From positions 15,568,907 to 15,632,906 of the forward strand of contig NC_068351.1 of assembly GCF_014633365.1 (NCBI RefSeq): DNA of 64,000 nt. Reading direction: 5' to 3'. Source of the DNA: Diospyros lotus. Taxonomy: Eukaryota; Streptophyta; Magnoliopsida; Ericales; Ebenaceae. The position numbers were made by a program, and so were the translations under genes. Numbering within the stretch: the first letter of the stretch is position 1; each line of letters starts with the position of its first letter. The notes beneath the pieces are model-generated. The model worked only from the letters and a program-made list of their open reading frames with translations, did not search any database and was not told the origin of the DNA. This document shows positions 34,324-46,329 of the stretch, in pieces.

Positions 34324-36025
34324 TGTAACACCCCGCTTTTTCTCTTACCGAGCGTGTCACTATGCTGAGGCCCAAAATTTACATAATTTATTTTTTTCTT
34401 TCTTTCTCGGTCATAACTTAAACTTTAAGTACCGAATTCCAAACAAAACCCCAGCAAAACATTAAAGATGCGGAAGCAATAATCAAAACCTGATATGGTA
34501 CATAATCAATTTACTTTATTTAACATGAGAATCTGTACCATAGTTAACATCATATTCTCAATATTGAAATACATAAATACATGGAGATTCCATAATGTTC
34601 TAACAAGGTTAATCATTAATAAAGTATCAGTTAAAACTTATCCGAGTCAGCTTGCTGAATCCATCGGCCACGCCATCACGTGCGGTCTCATCTCAACCTG
34701 CTCCTTGCCTAAGCTGTAAGTCTAAACTGGAAAGTTGAATGTTCCAGGGGTATAACCCATTAGAAGATAAAATTCTAGTGAGGGTCCAAAAACATATATA
34801 TACGAATGCATGATATAATAACATGAACAACATTTGCCCTTAATATAACTTCCCAGGCCTACCAGCCCGGCACAGAATTTTAGGCAAATCCCGAACCTCT
34901 ACAGGATAAGCCTAACGTTATTCCATCATTGCCTTAGGGAATTACGGCTACACTCTGAGGGTGGCATCCCATTCCCATGCACAAATATCAATGTGATAAT
35001 CATGTCATGCAAATATCACAATTTTTCATGCAATATGACAAAATGAATCATATCTTTTATAATTATCGTGCATGTACAAGCAATCATATCTTTCATAAAT
35101 ATCATGCATAATTATATCGTATAGGATAGAACAACTCACATTTGCCCAAAGATCAAGACACCTCGAAAAGTGCGCATCACCTCGATATGCGTGCCCAACC
35201 TCGATTCTCATGCCAATTCTCAAAAGTTGCACCAATTACATCATCTCAATCATGAAAATGATATTTAATCACTAAATATCCTCAATATTTCATGTATTTC
35301 ATATTTTTCTTCATTTTTCCTTCTAAAAATCCCAATAAATATCTCGAGACCATTTCCTCAAATCTATCTTCACAACAATTCATTATAGACTATAAACTTC
35401 CAAGAAAAAATACTAGACTTACCCGGGTGTTGCGTTTTCACACAAAACGAGACTTTTTGGTGCAAAAACTAAGACATCGGGAATCTCAAATTTCAATCTT
35501 TTTGCACAAACTTCCATAAAGCATTTTTCTTGATTTTCCCAAGATTTTTCCAGAATTTTTGGCCTATGCACGTGCCCCCACGCACTGGTGTGTGGCTCTA
35601 CGCGTATAGGCAACGCGTGAAGGCCACACACCGACCTTCTTCTCCGGCGCCGGCGATGCTGGATTTCGATGCCATTCTCTTTCTCTCATCAAGTCGATCA
35701 GGATGGCCAAGTTTGAGCCTCAAAGGACCACCAGAAGACATCCAATTGGCCGGCCAATCTCTCAGCCAAACCGGCCACCTCCAAACTTCGGCGAGCTTTG
35801 AATCACTATGAAACCTTGATCAAAATGGCCCAAATTTTCCAGAAACGATCCTCAGGCCATGGGCAACAAAAGCCCTCTATTTTGGAGGCTCAATTCGTTC
35901 GTTAAAGCCCTCGATTTGAAGATCCATTTCTCCCTATTTTCGGCCTTCATGAAACCCTATTTATAGGCATCTTCGATGCTTCAAATGCCTGAGATCGGCC
36001 AACCCATGAGCCTTGGAGCATCTAC
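34324..36025 (+). repeat. LTR copy 3 of the same gypsy family, right end missing
   Basis: It starts TGTAACACCCCGC and shares with copy 1 the CGTGTCACTAT block and the 'GTTCCAGGGGTATAACCC' block (34742-34760). It lies head-to-head inside copy 2. The expected GGGTGTTACA terminus is not found before the CACTA-like element begins at 36026. No coding frame is credible. Confidence 0.65.
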
Positions 36026-36394
36026 CACTACAAAAAAACTGGCATTTAGCAGCAGTTTTGAAAACCGCCACTAAATCAGTCGTCGCGGAGCACTTAATGG
36101 CGATTTTGACCAACCGCTGGAATAACCGCCGTAAATCATATTTTTTGCGGCGGTTTTAAAATCGCCGCAAAATTAGTGATTTAGTGGCAATTTATAAAAT
36201 ATATAGCGGCGGTTTTTCAACCGTTGTGAAAATTATAAAAAAAATTAAAATTTTTAATTTTAGCAGCGGTTTTTAAAACCGCCGCTAAAATTAAAACAAA
36301 ATTAAAAATTTTAATTTCTCCCACCCGCCCGCACCCCCACCTGCTTGGACCCACCCGCGCTAACTCGCTTGGACCAGCCTGTGCCCGCACAGCC

Positions 36395-36480
36395 AAGTGG
36401 CACCTTCCCCAGTTTCGAACCCGCGACCTCCACTGTGCACGTGCATGCGCATGACCGTCTGATCTGCCAAGCCCCCTTGT
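36395..36480 (-). other. tRNA-like segment inside CACTA-like element
   Basis: The minus strand reads TTGGCAGATCAGACGG (A-box-like), then GCGGGTTCGAAACTGGGG, containing the B-box core GGTTCGAA, about 35 bases on. The layout is like 10705-10775 and 54665-54750. It is not a complete tRNA. Confidence 0.4.
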
Positions 36481-36742
36481 TATATAACTGCATATATAAA
36501 TTATATACCAAAACAACCACTACTTTCCAGAATTATATTTTATATTTTTTAATATAAATTAAAAAATATTAATTAATTTATTATTTTTTAAAAGAGTAAA
36601 GGAATAAATTAAAAATAAATTAATTGAATTAAATTAACTAAATTAATTGATTAAAAATAAAAAAAATTATATATTTTTTAAAATTATTAAAATTTTGTTA
36701 AATTTATTTTTATTTTAATTTTTTAAATTAAATTTTTAATTA

Positions 36743-39125
36743 ACTAGTGGTGAACCCGTGTGATATATGGGAGAGTTTAATTTAAAAATACAAAAATAAA
36801 TTTATTATTTTAAATAATTTTGACAGAATTGATAATTATAATTTTTTTTAATCTTTAATCATGTTGAAAAAATTTAAGTTTACTTAATTATTCACTATTC
36901 AATATGCTAATGGAGAACACTTTTAATTCAATATACTGTTCTTCAATGTATTAAAAAATAATTAACATATTAAATAGATCACTTGAGAAAATACTTATTA
37001 ATTTTTTTTATTATATTATATTTATTTATAAATAAATATTATAAAATCTATAATATTTCCACTTAACAATGTTGGTTATTTTCTATTTATTATATTATAA
37101 TTATAAATATCAATTAAAACTCTTAAATATGAGTAAGAATAAGTTTTTCAATAATAACAAAATTTTAAAAAAATTAATTTTGATTTCTTCCATAGTCTTA
37201 AAAATGTGATACTTAAATATTAATTAGCATTGAAAAACCGTAGCATTTGACAAGCTTAAATAATTTTTTATGAATTTGTTAAGACATCACATTTTTAAGA
37301 CTATAATATAATTATTAAAGTAATTAATAATTAATTAATCACTACCTTGGATTTAATGCAAGTTTTTGAGGAAAAAAATTCACCATTGATTGACACTTGG
37401 CAAAATATTTTATTTGATTATCACATTTTAATATTATATAAATATACATAGAATAAAGATATAAAAATAATATTTTAAATAAATGGATAATTTTCTATGA
37501 CTTAATTAATAGTTTAAGTTGTCTATTAATATTTCTCATAAAACTCATGCAAATTTAATACAAAACAATTAGCATTAAAAAACTCGTATATTTAAAATTT
37601 ATTATTAATTTTACAATAATTAGTACATATTATTTCAAAACAATTGAAAGATTTAAAGTATTACTACAAATTACAAAATGTAAATTATTAATGCAATAAG
37701 TATTAAACACAAATCATTAATGCAAGTTTTGAGAAAAATTTTATTACTACTTATTATTTCAAAGCAATTGAAAGATTTAAATTATTAATGCAAATTACAA
37801 AATGCAAATTATTAATGCAATAAGTATTAATTGTAAATCATTAATGCAAGTTTTGAAGAAAAATTTCTTTTTTCAAGACTATCCTACTTTTATATATATA
37901 CAGATGCAAATTACAAAATATAAATTATTAATGCAATAAGTACTAAATGCAAATCATTAATGCAAGTTTTGGCGGAAAATTTTATTACTACTTATTATTT
38001 CAAAGCAATTGAAAATTTTAAATTATTAATGCAAATTACAAAATGTAAGTTATTAATACAATAAGTATTAATTACAAATCATTAATGCAAGTTTTGGGGG
38101 GAAATTTTTTTTTCAAGACTATCTTACTTTTATATATATAAAGATGCAAATTACAAAATGTAAATTATTAATGCAATAAGTACTAAATATAAATCATCAA
38201 TGCAAGTTTTAGGGGAAAATTTTATTACTACTTATTATTTCAAAGCAATTGAAAATTTTAAATTATTAATACGAATTACAAAATGTAAATTATTAATACA
38301 ATAAGAATTAATTACAAATCATTAATGCAAGTTTTGGGAGAAAAATTCTTTTTTCAAGACTATCATACTTTTATATATATACAGATGCAAATTACAAAAT
38401 ATAAATTATTAATGCAATAAGTACTAAATGCAAATCATTAATGCAAGTTTTGGCGGAAAATTTTATTACTACTTATTATTTCAAAGCAATTGAAAATTTT
38501 AAATTATTAATGCAAATTACAAAATGTAAGTTATTAATACAATAAGTATTAATTACAAATCATTAATGCAAGTTTTGGGGGGAAATTTTGTTTTTCAAGA
38601 CTATCTTACTTTTATATATATAAAGATGCAAATTACAAAATGTAAATTATTAATGCAATAAGTACTAAATATAAATCATCAATGCAAGTTTTAGGGGAAA
38701 ATTTTATTACTACTTATTATTTCAAAGCAATTGAAAATTTTAAATTATTAATACGAATTACAAAATGTAAATTATTAATACAATAAGAATTAATTACAAA
38801 TCATTAATGCAAGTTTTGGGAGAAAAATTCTTTTTTCAAGACTATCATACTTTTATATATATAAAGATGCAAATTACAAAATGTAAATTATTAATGCAAT
38901 AAGTATTAAATGTAAATCATTAATGCAAGTTTTGGGAGTTTTGGGGGGAAATTTTATTACTACTTATTACTTCAAAGCAATTGAAAATTTTAAATTATTA
39001 ATGTAAATTACAAAATATAAATTATTAATACAATAAGTATTAATTGCAAATCATTAATTAATGCAAGTTTTGGGAAGAAATTTCTTTTTTCAAGACTATC
39101 CTACTTTGATATATATATATAAAGA
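36743..39125 (-). mobile_element. Non-autonomous Helitron
   Basis: On the minus strand the element begins TCTTTATATATATA followed by GTAGGATAGTCTTG. It ends with a hairpin-like CCCATATATCACACGGG, ten bases, then CTAGT. It sits between A and T with no target duplication. TC start, 3' hairpin, CTRR-type end and A-T insertion site are the structural marks of Helitrons. No Rep/helicase gene is present. Much of the element is a tandem array built from copies of its own 5' end. Confidence 0.72.
37660..39120 (-). repeat. 241-bp tandem array with 482-bp higher-order repeat
   Basis: The marker CAAGACTATC recurs at 37874, 38114, 38355, 38596, 38837 and 39091, spacings of 240, 241, 241, 241 and 254. 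Units alternate between two types, so 37902-38383 and 38384-38865 form a nearly perfect 482-bp higher-order repeat. Each unit ends in TATATATATA(C/A)AGATGC, the reverse complement of the Helitron 5' terminus. Confidence 0.88.
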
Positions 39126-40403
39126 TTTTGCAATTAATTTAAATTAAAATTTTAATTTCTTTTTTAAGATTTTATATTTCTTTTTATTAATTTAATTAAA
39201 TTTAATTTTAATTTTGAATTATTTAATTATTTTTAAATTTAGCGGCGGTTAAAAACTGCCGCTAAATTAAAATTTTTAATGAATTTTGCGACGATTTTTA
39301 AAAATCGTTGCAAATGTTAATTTAATTTTAATTATAAATTATTTAATTTGTTTTTAATTTAGCGATGGTTTTGAAAAATCGCCGCTAAATTAAATTTTTT
39401 AATGAATTTTGTGACGATTTTTAAAAATCGCCGCAAATGTAAATTTAATTTTAATTATAAATTATTTAATTATTTTTTTAATTTAAAGACGATTTTGAAA
39501 AACTGCCGCTAAATTAAATTTTTTAATGAATTTTGCGACAGTTTTCAAAAATCGCCGCAAATGTTAATTTAATTTTAATTTTAAATTATTTAATTAGTTT
39601 TTTAATTTAGCGATGGTTTTTTAAAACCGCTGCTAAATTAAATTTTTCATGAATTTTGCGACAATTTTTCAAAACCGCCACAAATGTATTTTAATTTTAA
39701 CTTTGATTTATTTAATTATTTTTAATTTAGCGGCGGTTTCTCAAAAACCGCCATATTATTGTCTATATATGCCATGCTCATACGTGTCGCATGTTATCAT
39801 TGTTTGTATATGCCATGCTCATACGTTTTTCATGCATTCAGTAAGTTGTATCTTACCATCACTTAGATATTTTATCATCTAACATGGGTTATGCCACTGG
39901 AACATTCAACGTTCCAGCTAGGGACTGTTGTGAAGGTAAGGACGTGGCCAGTTGAGGGCCAACAGTATTTAGTATGATAGTTGTTGTACCATTTTGAGGC
40001 GATAGTATTTACCTTGATATATGTATGAACTGTTGTATGATAATGTTGTTATCATTTGGAAACTTTGTACTATGTATTTTGGTGTGGAAACACTATGTAT
40101 GAAACTCGTGGTAGGCCACGGTATTTTGATGTTATTTAATCCATTGCTTTAATCTGTGACTCGTTTAGTTTAAGATTATTGATCTTATTAGATAAACGGA
40201 CAAGACTGAGGTTTCTGAGATCTCATCTGCATGTGAAGATTGTTCTTGAAATCACTGCAAATGTCGGTCATCGTATGTGTCGGGCATGTTAAAGCATGTG
40301 ACGATTATTCTTGAAGCACCGGGCATGATAAACTTGGAAAAAAAAGATTCCCAGGGATTCCCTTATAGTGACGTGCCCGTGTAAGGCGGGGTGTTACATA
40401 TAC

Positions 40404-40682
40404 TTTCTCAATCACACTATATCGAGAAAGTGTTACAAAGGTTTGGTCATTTCGAGAGTAAGCCCGCGGTTGCTATGTTTAATCCAAATTCTAAACTAAA
40501 GAAAAATAATGATGAAGGTGTATCTCCTTTGAAGTATGCTAGGGTCATTGAGAGTTTGATGTACGTCATGAACTGTACAAAACCCGATATTGCCTACTCG
40601 ATAGGTAGATTAGCGAGATACATGAGCAATCTTGGGCGTGACCGTTGGAATGCCTTAGTCAAGGTACTCAGGTATCTAAGGT
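40404..40682 (+). pseudogene. Ty1/copia reverse transcriptase, C-terminal part
   Basis: It resumes the copia frame after the inverted [24 protein letters not shown], then [26 protein letters not shown] and VLRYLR, which are the usual blocks just before copia RNase H. The frame is cut at VLRYLRS by a CACTA-like terminus at 40683. The expected RNase H and 3' LTR were not found to the right (after 53782 or 55076), so that part has been lost. Confidence 0.88.
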
Positions 40683-40871
40683 CACTACAAAAAAATTGAT
40701 TTTTAGCGGCGATTTTTTTGCAGCGGTTTTTAAAACCGCAGCAAAAAATGAAATTTTGCAACGGTTTGTAAACTGCTGCAAAATACTCTTTTAGCGGCTG
40801 TTTTTTTAACATTTTGCGAACGATTTTGAAAAATCGTCGCAAAATTCATTAAAACATTCAATTTTACAGCT

Positions 40872-41923
40872 TGATGTACCCGAGAAGGAGAAATGGATAT
40901 ATGATCAAGTGTGGGCCCCAATATCAAGGAGATAAAGCAAGGTCAGGGAGCCAAGGAAGACCCACCCGGCCGGGCCGGGTGGGAGCCCACTTGGCATAGC
41001 CGAGTGGCTAAGCCCCCCACTCGGCATTTGCCGAGTGGTTCCCCCCACTTGGCCCAACCGAGTGGGGGTCCACTCGGCAGGACCGAGTGGGGGGTCACTC
41101 GGCATGACCGAGTGACCCCTCCCCCAAATTGCCCGAACCGAGTGGGGGTCACTCGGCCATGCCGAGTGACCTTTTGGGATTGACGATCCAGCCGAATGCC
41201 CCCCGTCTCGCCAGCCAAATGAGCCTCGAAATTCCCGGAATGGGCCACAAAAATCTCGTCGAGAATACCGCAAGGCCTCTCTCTCTCCTCCACTATAAAT
41301 ATGAGACCCCACATTCATGTCAAGGTACGCAATTTTGAGTAATTAAAGCACACTTTTCTCATTTTCTCTCGAGATCTGACTCAAGCATCGGAGGGTTTGC
41401 ACGGGGACCCCCACCCGCGTCCTAATGGTGCTCTCGTTTTGTAGGCCACTCGTCACCAAGGCCACTCGTCATCTTCAGGCCACTCGGTCACTAAGGCCAC
41501 TCGTCATCAAGGCCACTCGTCACCAAGGCCACTCGTCACCAAGGCCACTCGTCATCTTCAGGCCACTCGGTCACTAAGGCCACTCGTCATCTTCAGGCCA
41601 TTCGGTCACCAAGGCTACTCGTCATCTTCAGGCCATTCGGTCACTAAGGCCACTTGTCATCTTTAGGTCACTCGTCATCCCAAGGCCACTCGTCACCAAG
41701 GCCACTCGGTCATTTTAGGCCACCAGATCATTTTGGGCTACCAAATCATTTTAGGCCACCAGATCATTTTGGGCCACCAGATCATCAGCTCTATCAGATT
41801 ACCAGATCTGGACCTTTACCAGATCCAATTGCTTGTCAAGATCATCTTCAGCAAAGACACGACTACCAAGACTCTTGCGTCTATCCGCAATTAAAAATAG
41901 ATTGTTGTATTTTGGCAACAACA
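40872..41923 (+). repeat. 5' LTR of Tat-type gypsy element
   Basis: Several imperfect inverted repeats of the form CACTCGGC..GCCGAGTG occupy 40990-41170, a TATA-like CTATAAATAT lies at 41292-41301, and a 'GGCCACTCGTCATC' tandem array lies at 41450-41720. The inner end GGCAACAACA meets the primer site. Confidence 0.9.
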
Positions 41924-41924
41924 A

Positions 41925-41941
41925 TTGACGCCGTCTGTGGG
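41925..41941 (+). other. Primer binding site of Tat-type gypsy element
   Basis: TTGACGCCGTCTGTGGG directly follows the LTR, close to the TGGCGCCGTCTGTGGG form common in plant Tat elements. Confidence 0.65.
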
Positions 41942-41969
41942 AAACGCAAGACAAAAAGTCAACTTAAGA

Positions 41970-43650
41970 ATGGAAAACACTCGTGGACACCGACGAACTC
42001 TCTCTCAAGGCGTAGAGACACGCCTGCCACCACGAAACTCTCAGCAACAGGGAGCGCCTCCCACTATTCACGATTCTCAACAACAAGGAGCTTCTCTTCC
42101 CCTTCATAATGCTCAAACGCAAGGAGGTGATCGCTCCGTTTCTCCAAATCGACAGATGGGGAATCAACCAATCCCACCTCCACCTAATATCGGCTCAGGA
42201 TCACTCCCTACTGATCAAGCTGGGACCTCACGATAGCCACCACGTACGGTCCTGTGGGAAGAGTATAAAGCATTGAGACAACAACACGTTGAAGGCATGC
42301 AAGCACTACGAGACATGGCTGGTGTACTCCAAAGTATGATGCCTGGAGGGACGTTGCTGGATACTCTGAAAAAGTTTATGCCACCTCTTGAACCTCAGCC
42401 CGAGGCGGGAGCTGATTCCTATCAAGAGGCTACTCCCGATTCACATTCCCGATCTACGCCTCCACGGGAGGATAGGCCCAGATTGCCACCACCAAGAAGG
42501 AACCCTCATTCCGTGCCTCGAAAAAATGAAAACCCAAGAGTGGAAAACAAGACCAGAAGCCCTCAACGGCGGAGATATCATGAAACCGTGGCCAGTACAC
42601 TAACAAGACATGACAACCAGACAACAGCTAGTATGCGTGATGACATGAAAAGAGTAGTAGAAGAGGTGCTTGAGAAGAAAAAATTAATCCCTGCAATAGA
42701 AGAGCACCAACGTAGAAAATGTCCTTTTACTGCAGATATATTGGAAAGACCTCTGCCTCGAAAATTCAAAATGCCGCAAATCACCCTCTATTCAGGAAAG
42801 GACAACCCATACGATTATGTTTAGAATTACGAGTCACTGATGATATTGCACGGATGGGACGACGACATAATGTGCCGAGCATTTTCCTTAACACTATCAG
42901 GACATGCTCGAACATGGTTTAACAGCCTTCCAAAAGCCTCTATTTCATCATTTGGGCAGCTTAGAACAGAATTTATCAAGGCTTTTGTGATTAACAGTCG
43001 AAGAAAAAAGGATGCCACATATTTGCTCAGCATAAGACAAGGGAATAAGGAATCTTTGCATCAATTTGTGGATAGATTTCGCAATGCTACTCTTGAAGTC
43101 CCCGACTTGCCGATTCAAGTGGCAGTATCTGCTATGCTCCAAGGAACACGTCTCGCCTCTCTTCAAGAATCCCTTTCTTTAGACCCTCCTACGTCCTTGG
43201 CCGATCTATTTGTCAAAGCAAACCGATATATCCTTCACACTGAAATTATGAGGAATGTGGTGGGGAATGAAGACAAAGAAAGGAAGAGAAAGGAATGTGA
43301 AGGGAAAGAAGAGTCTATTCGGCGATAGGAAAGGATTAGAAGACTGGATATACCTAAACCTCATTTTAATCATTATACTCAGCTTTTACAACACCAATCA
43401 ACTATATTAGCTGCAGTAGAGGGAGAAGGACTCCTTAAACTACCCCGTAGAGTTGACCGACCTATGGGAAAAAATCAGGAAGAGTACTACAGATACCATC
43501 GAACCCGGGGACATTCCACTGATCACTGCAGAGAATTGAAGAATCAGATTGAGATGCTCATTCGTGAGGGGCACTTGCAAAGATATGTGAGAAACGAGGA
43601 AGAAGAAAACATGGAACCCCGGCAAAGGGAAGACAGGCGTGATGAGCATG
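41970..43650 (+). pseudogene. gypsy gag with nonsense codons
   Basis: ATG at 41970 (MENTRGHRR) opens the frame. A Gln/Pro-rich N-terminus is followed by a Pro/Arg-rich basic linker. The retrotransposon gag domain lies at about 42770-43200, with ARTWFNSLP, FGQLRTEFIKAF and ESLHQFVDRF. Further on is the knuckle-like YYRYHRTRGHSTDHC, where the first residue is Tyr in place of Cys, then LKNQIEMLIREGHL. In-frame stops fall at 42234, 42822 and 43326. There is no frameshift, so all pieces stay in the frame of the pol domains. It would form the virus-like particle. Confidence 0.88.
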
Positions 43651-44411
43651 AAAGGCTAAACCAGAGGCAACAAGAGAGAGGAAGAGACCGTCGGCAAAAT
43701 ACTCATGTAGACAATGAGCCGATTCAACAGGCCATTCACGTTATTTCAGGTGGGGAAACCCTAGGTGGAGACACATCAGCCTCCCGAAAGGCATACGCTC
43801 GTCAAGCCTACCAAATTAACTCAGTAATGGAGGTAAGAAATGACGAAGAGCCAATCACCTTCGCCCCAACCGATCGAGGTGATATAAAACTCCCGCATGA
43901 TGATCCCATGGTTATTTCAGCAGTCATGGCCAAGCACCCTATCAGCAGAATTTTGGTAGATAGTGGTAGTTCTGTCAACTTGATCTACTTGAACTGTTTT
44001 GAACAAATGCATTTATCTCACGATCGATTGAAGAAAGTGTCCTTACCCTTGTATAGCTTCACTGGAGAAGCGGTTCCAGTTATAGGATCTATTCAATTAC
44101 CTATCACGCTAGGTGTAGACCCCCAACTCGTAACCCGACAAGCGAACTTTATGGTGGTTAAAACCTCCTCGGCGGCATATAATATGATCTTGGGACGCCC
44201 GTTACTCAATGACTTAAGGGCCGTGGTATCCTCATGCTATTTATTGATGAAATTCCCTACACCCGTCGGAGTAGGACAAGTTCGAGGAGATCAGAAGAAA
44301 GCTCGAACTTGCTATGTGTCATCTACAAAAGGGAAAAAAGCTGAAGAAACCTTATCCATAGCCGAGAAAGCCATACATAAATCCTTGGAAGAAGGAGCCG
44401 CACGTAAACCT
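43651..44411 (+). pseudogene. gypsy protease
   Basis: This continues the gag frame. HDDPMVISAVMAKHPIS leads into the active site ILVDSGSSVNLIYL (D-S-G intact), a flap-like region SFTGEAVPVIGSI and the C-terminal MILGRPLLNDLRAVVS. The part from 43464 to the TAA at 44412-44414 is open without stops, so the protease itself looks intact while its neighbours are broken. The enzyme would cleave the gag-pol polyprotein. Confidence 0.88.
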
Positions 44412-44414
44412 TAA

Positions 44415-45818
44415 CCTGTTGAAAAATTGGAAGCAGTACATCTGAGTGAATCAGATCCTAAGAAAGTAGCATATGTGGGGTCCCAGCTTTCGGAGCATAT
44501 GAAAGAAGAAATTGTGAGATACCTGCGAGAAAATTCAGACGTATTTGCTTGGAAACCAAAAGATATGCCAAGAATCAGTCCAGAAGTAATATGCCACCAC
44601 TTGAATGTGGATCCCCAGTTCAAGCCGATCTGACAAAAGAAGCAAAACATAGCCCCTGATAAGCTACACGCATTAGAAGATGAAGTTGACAACTTGCTAA
44701 AGGCGGGCTTCATTCGAGAAGTATTATATCCAGAATGGTTGGCCAATGTTGTTATGGTCCCGAAACCTAATGGAAAATAGCGTGTCTGTGTGGATTTCAC
44801 CAATCTCAACAAGGCATGCCCCAAAGATTCATACCCGTTTCCACGAATTGACCGCCTTGTGGACGAAACGTCTGGATACCAGTTTCTGAGCTTTTTGGAT
44901 GCTTTCTCAGGGTACCACCAAATAATGATGTACCCTCCAGACCAGGAGAAGACGTCATTCATCACTGAAAAAGGGACATACTGCTACCAAGTCATGCCTT
45001 TTGGACTCAAGAACGCTGGAGCCACTTATCAACGCATAGTGAATAAAGTCTTTAAAAGACTGCTAGGCGACACAATGGAAGCATATGTTGACGACATGAT
45101 CGTGAAGAGTCGAGAGAAGGAGTCCCATGTAGAAAAGCTAGCGCAGGTGCTTGGAGTCTTTAAACAGTACAAGATGCGGTTGAATCCAGCGAAGTATGCC
45201 TTTGGTGTGCAATCTGGAAAATTCTTGGGATACATGATCACACAAAGAGGAATCGAGGCAAACCCTGAGAAAATTCAAGCAATATTGGATATGGAACCAC
45301 CAGCATCAACTAAGGAAGTACAGCGATTGACAGGGCGAATGGCAGCTCTCGGATGTTTTCTCTCCAAGTCAGCTGAAAGAGAGCTACCATTCTTGTGAAC
45401 ATTAAGAGCAGGAAAAAAGTTTGAATGGACAGAACAATGCCAAAAGTCATTCGAAGCATTAAAGGAGTATTTGAAAGAAGTTTCCCTATTAACACGACCA
45501 GAAACTGGAGAGACATTGTACTTATACTTGGGGATAAGCGATGAAGTTATAAGTGCTGTATTAATCAGGAAAGAGGGACAGGTAGATCGACCAATATATT
45601 ATGTCAGTAAGGTATTACAAGGCCCCGAGACACGTTATCCCGTGGTAGAAAAAATGACATTAGCGCTATTAAACACATCTACAAAGTTGAGGCCATACTT
45701 TCAGGCTCATTCGATCGTCGTACTTACAGATCAGGCCTTACGAAGTATTTTGCAAAAGCCCGAATGTTCTGGTCGCCTTACCAAATGGTCCATTGAATTA
45801 AGTGAATATGATATCTAG
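44415..45818 (+). pseudogene. gypsy reverse transcriptase and RNase H with nonsense codons
   Basis: The N-terminal part (YLRENSDVFAWKPKDMP) is followed by stops at 44631 and 44778. RT then reads VCVDFTNLNKACPKDSYP, SFLDAFSGYHQI, QVMPFGLKNAGATYQR and the catalytic YVDDM at about 45088. The stop at 45396 separates it from the RNase H-like part (FEWTEQCQKSFEALK, RPIYYVSKVLQGPETRY), which ends at the TAG at 45816. All stops are in frame with the rest of gag-pol. Confidence 0.9.
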
Positions 45819-46329
45819 TATCAACCTCGACAAGCTATAAAAGGACAGGCACTGGCTGACTTTATTATGGAATGCACATACTCCGGTAAGGTAACTGAAA
45901 ATAAGCAGGAAGAATGGTTGTTGTTTGTCGATGGAGCATCTGGTTCACAGGAAAGTGGTGCTGGGATAGTACTCGTATCCCCTGAGAGAGAAACGTTAGA
46001 GTATTCACTGCAATTTGCTTTTCCAAGTACCAACAACGTAGCTGAATATGAAGCATTAATTGCTGGAATGAGGATAGTAAGAAAATTGGAAGTAACACGA
46101 TTGGCTGCTCATTCTCAGTTGATTATGCAGCAGTTTCAAGGACAATATGAAACAAGAGAGCAAATGATGGCCCAATACTTGCGCAAAGTAAAAGACCTAG
46201 CACAGACATTTCAGAGTTTCCAATTAACACAAGTAAACAGATCGCTTAATGGACACGCTGATGCTTTGTCTAAACTAGCATCCACAAGAGAAACAACAGG
46301 AAGAGTAGTATTTGTGGAGATGCTGCATC
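45819..46329 (+). pseudogene. gypsy additional RNase H (Tat-type)
   Basis: It begins YQPRQAIKGQALADF and enters the second RNase H with WLLFVDGASGSQESGAG, NNVAEYEALIAGM, and LNGHADALSKLAST. In the third acidic block AHSQLIMQ stands where SDSQL is usual, so an expected Asp is replaced by His. The frame runs into a hAT insertion at 46330. Confidence 0.88.

Larger units (their letters stand above)
36026..39753. mobile_element. CACTA-like element, right terminus lost
   Basis: It begins CACTACAAAAAAACTGGC, the terminal motif of plant CACTA elements, followed by many subterminal copies of GCGGCGGTTTT and its complement AAAACCGCCGC (36050-36300 and 39240-39753). The opposite TTTGTAGTG end is missing. 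No transposase is present. A Helitron occupies 36743-39125. Confidence 0.65.
33424..40398 (-). repeat. Solo LTR (copy 2, inverted) split by later insertions
   Basis: It starts TGTAATACCC at 33424 and ends GGGTGTTACA at 40398. The flanks are TGTAC (33419-33423) and TATAC (40399-40403), a 5-bp duplication with one difference, and the copia reading frame resumes exactly across it (GYVL then SQSHY). The right 650 bases (39754-40398) match, reversed, the start of the solo LTR at 18101. The left 900 bases match, reversed, its end. The centre holds another copy of the family (34324-36025) and a CACTA-like element. Confidence 0.75.
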
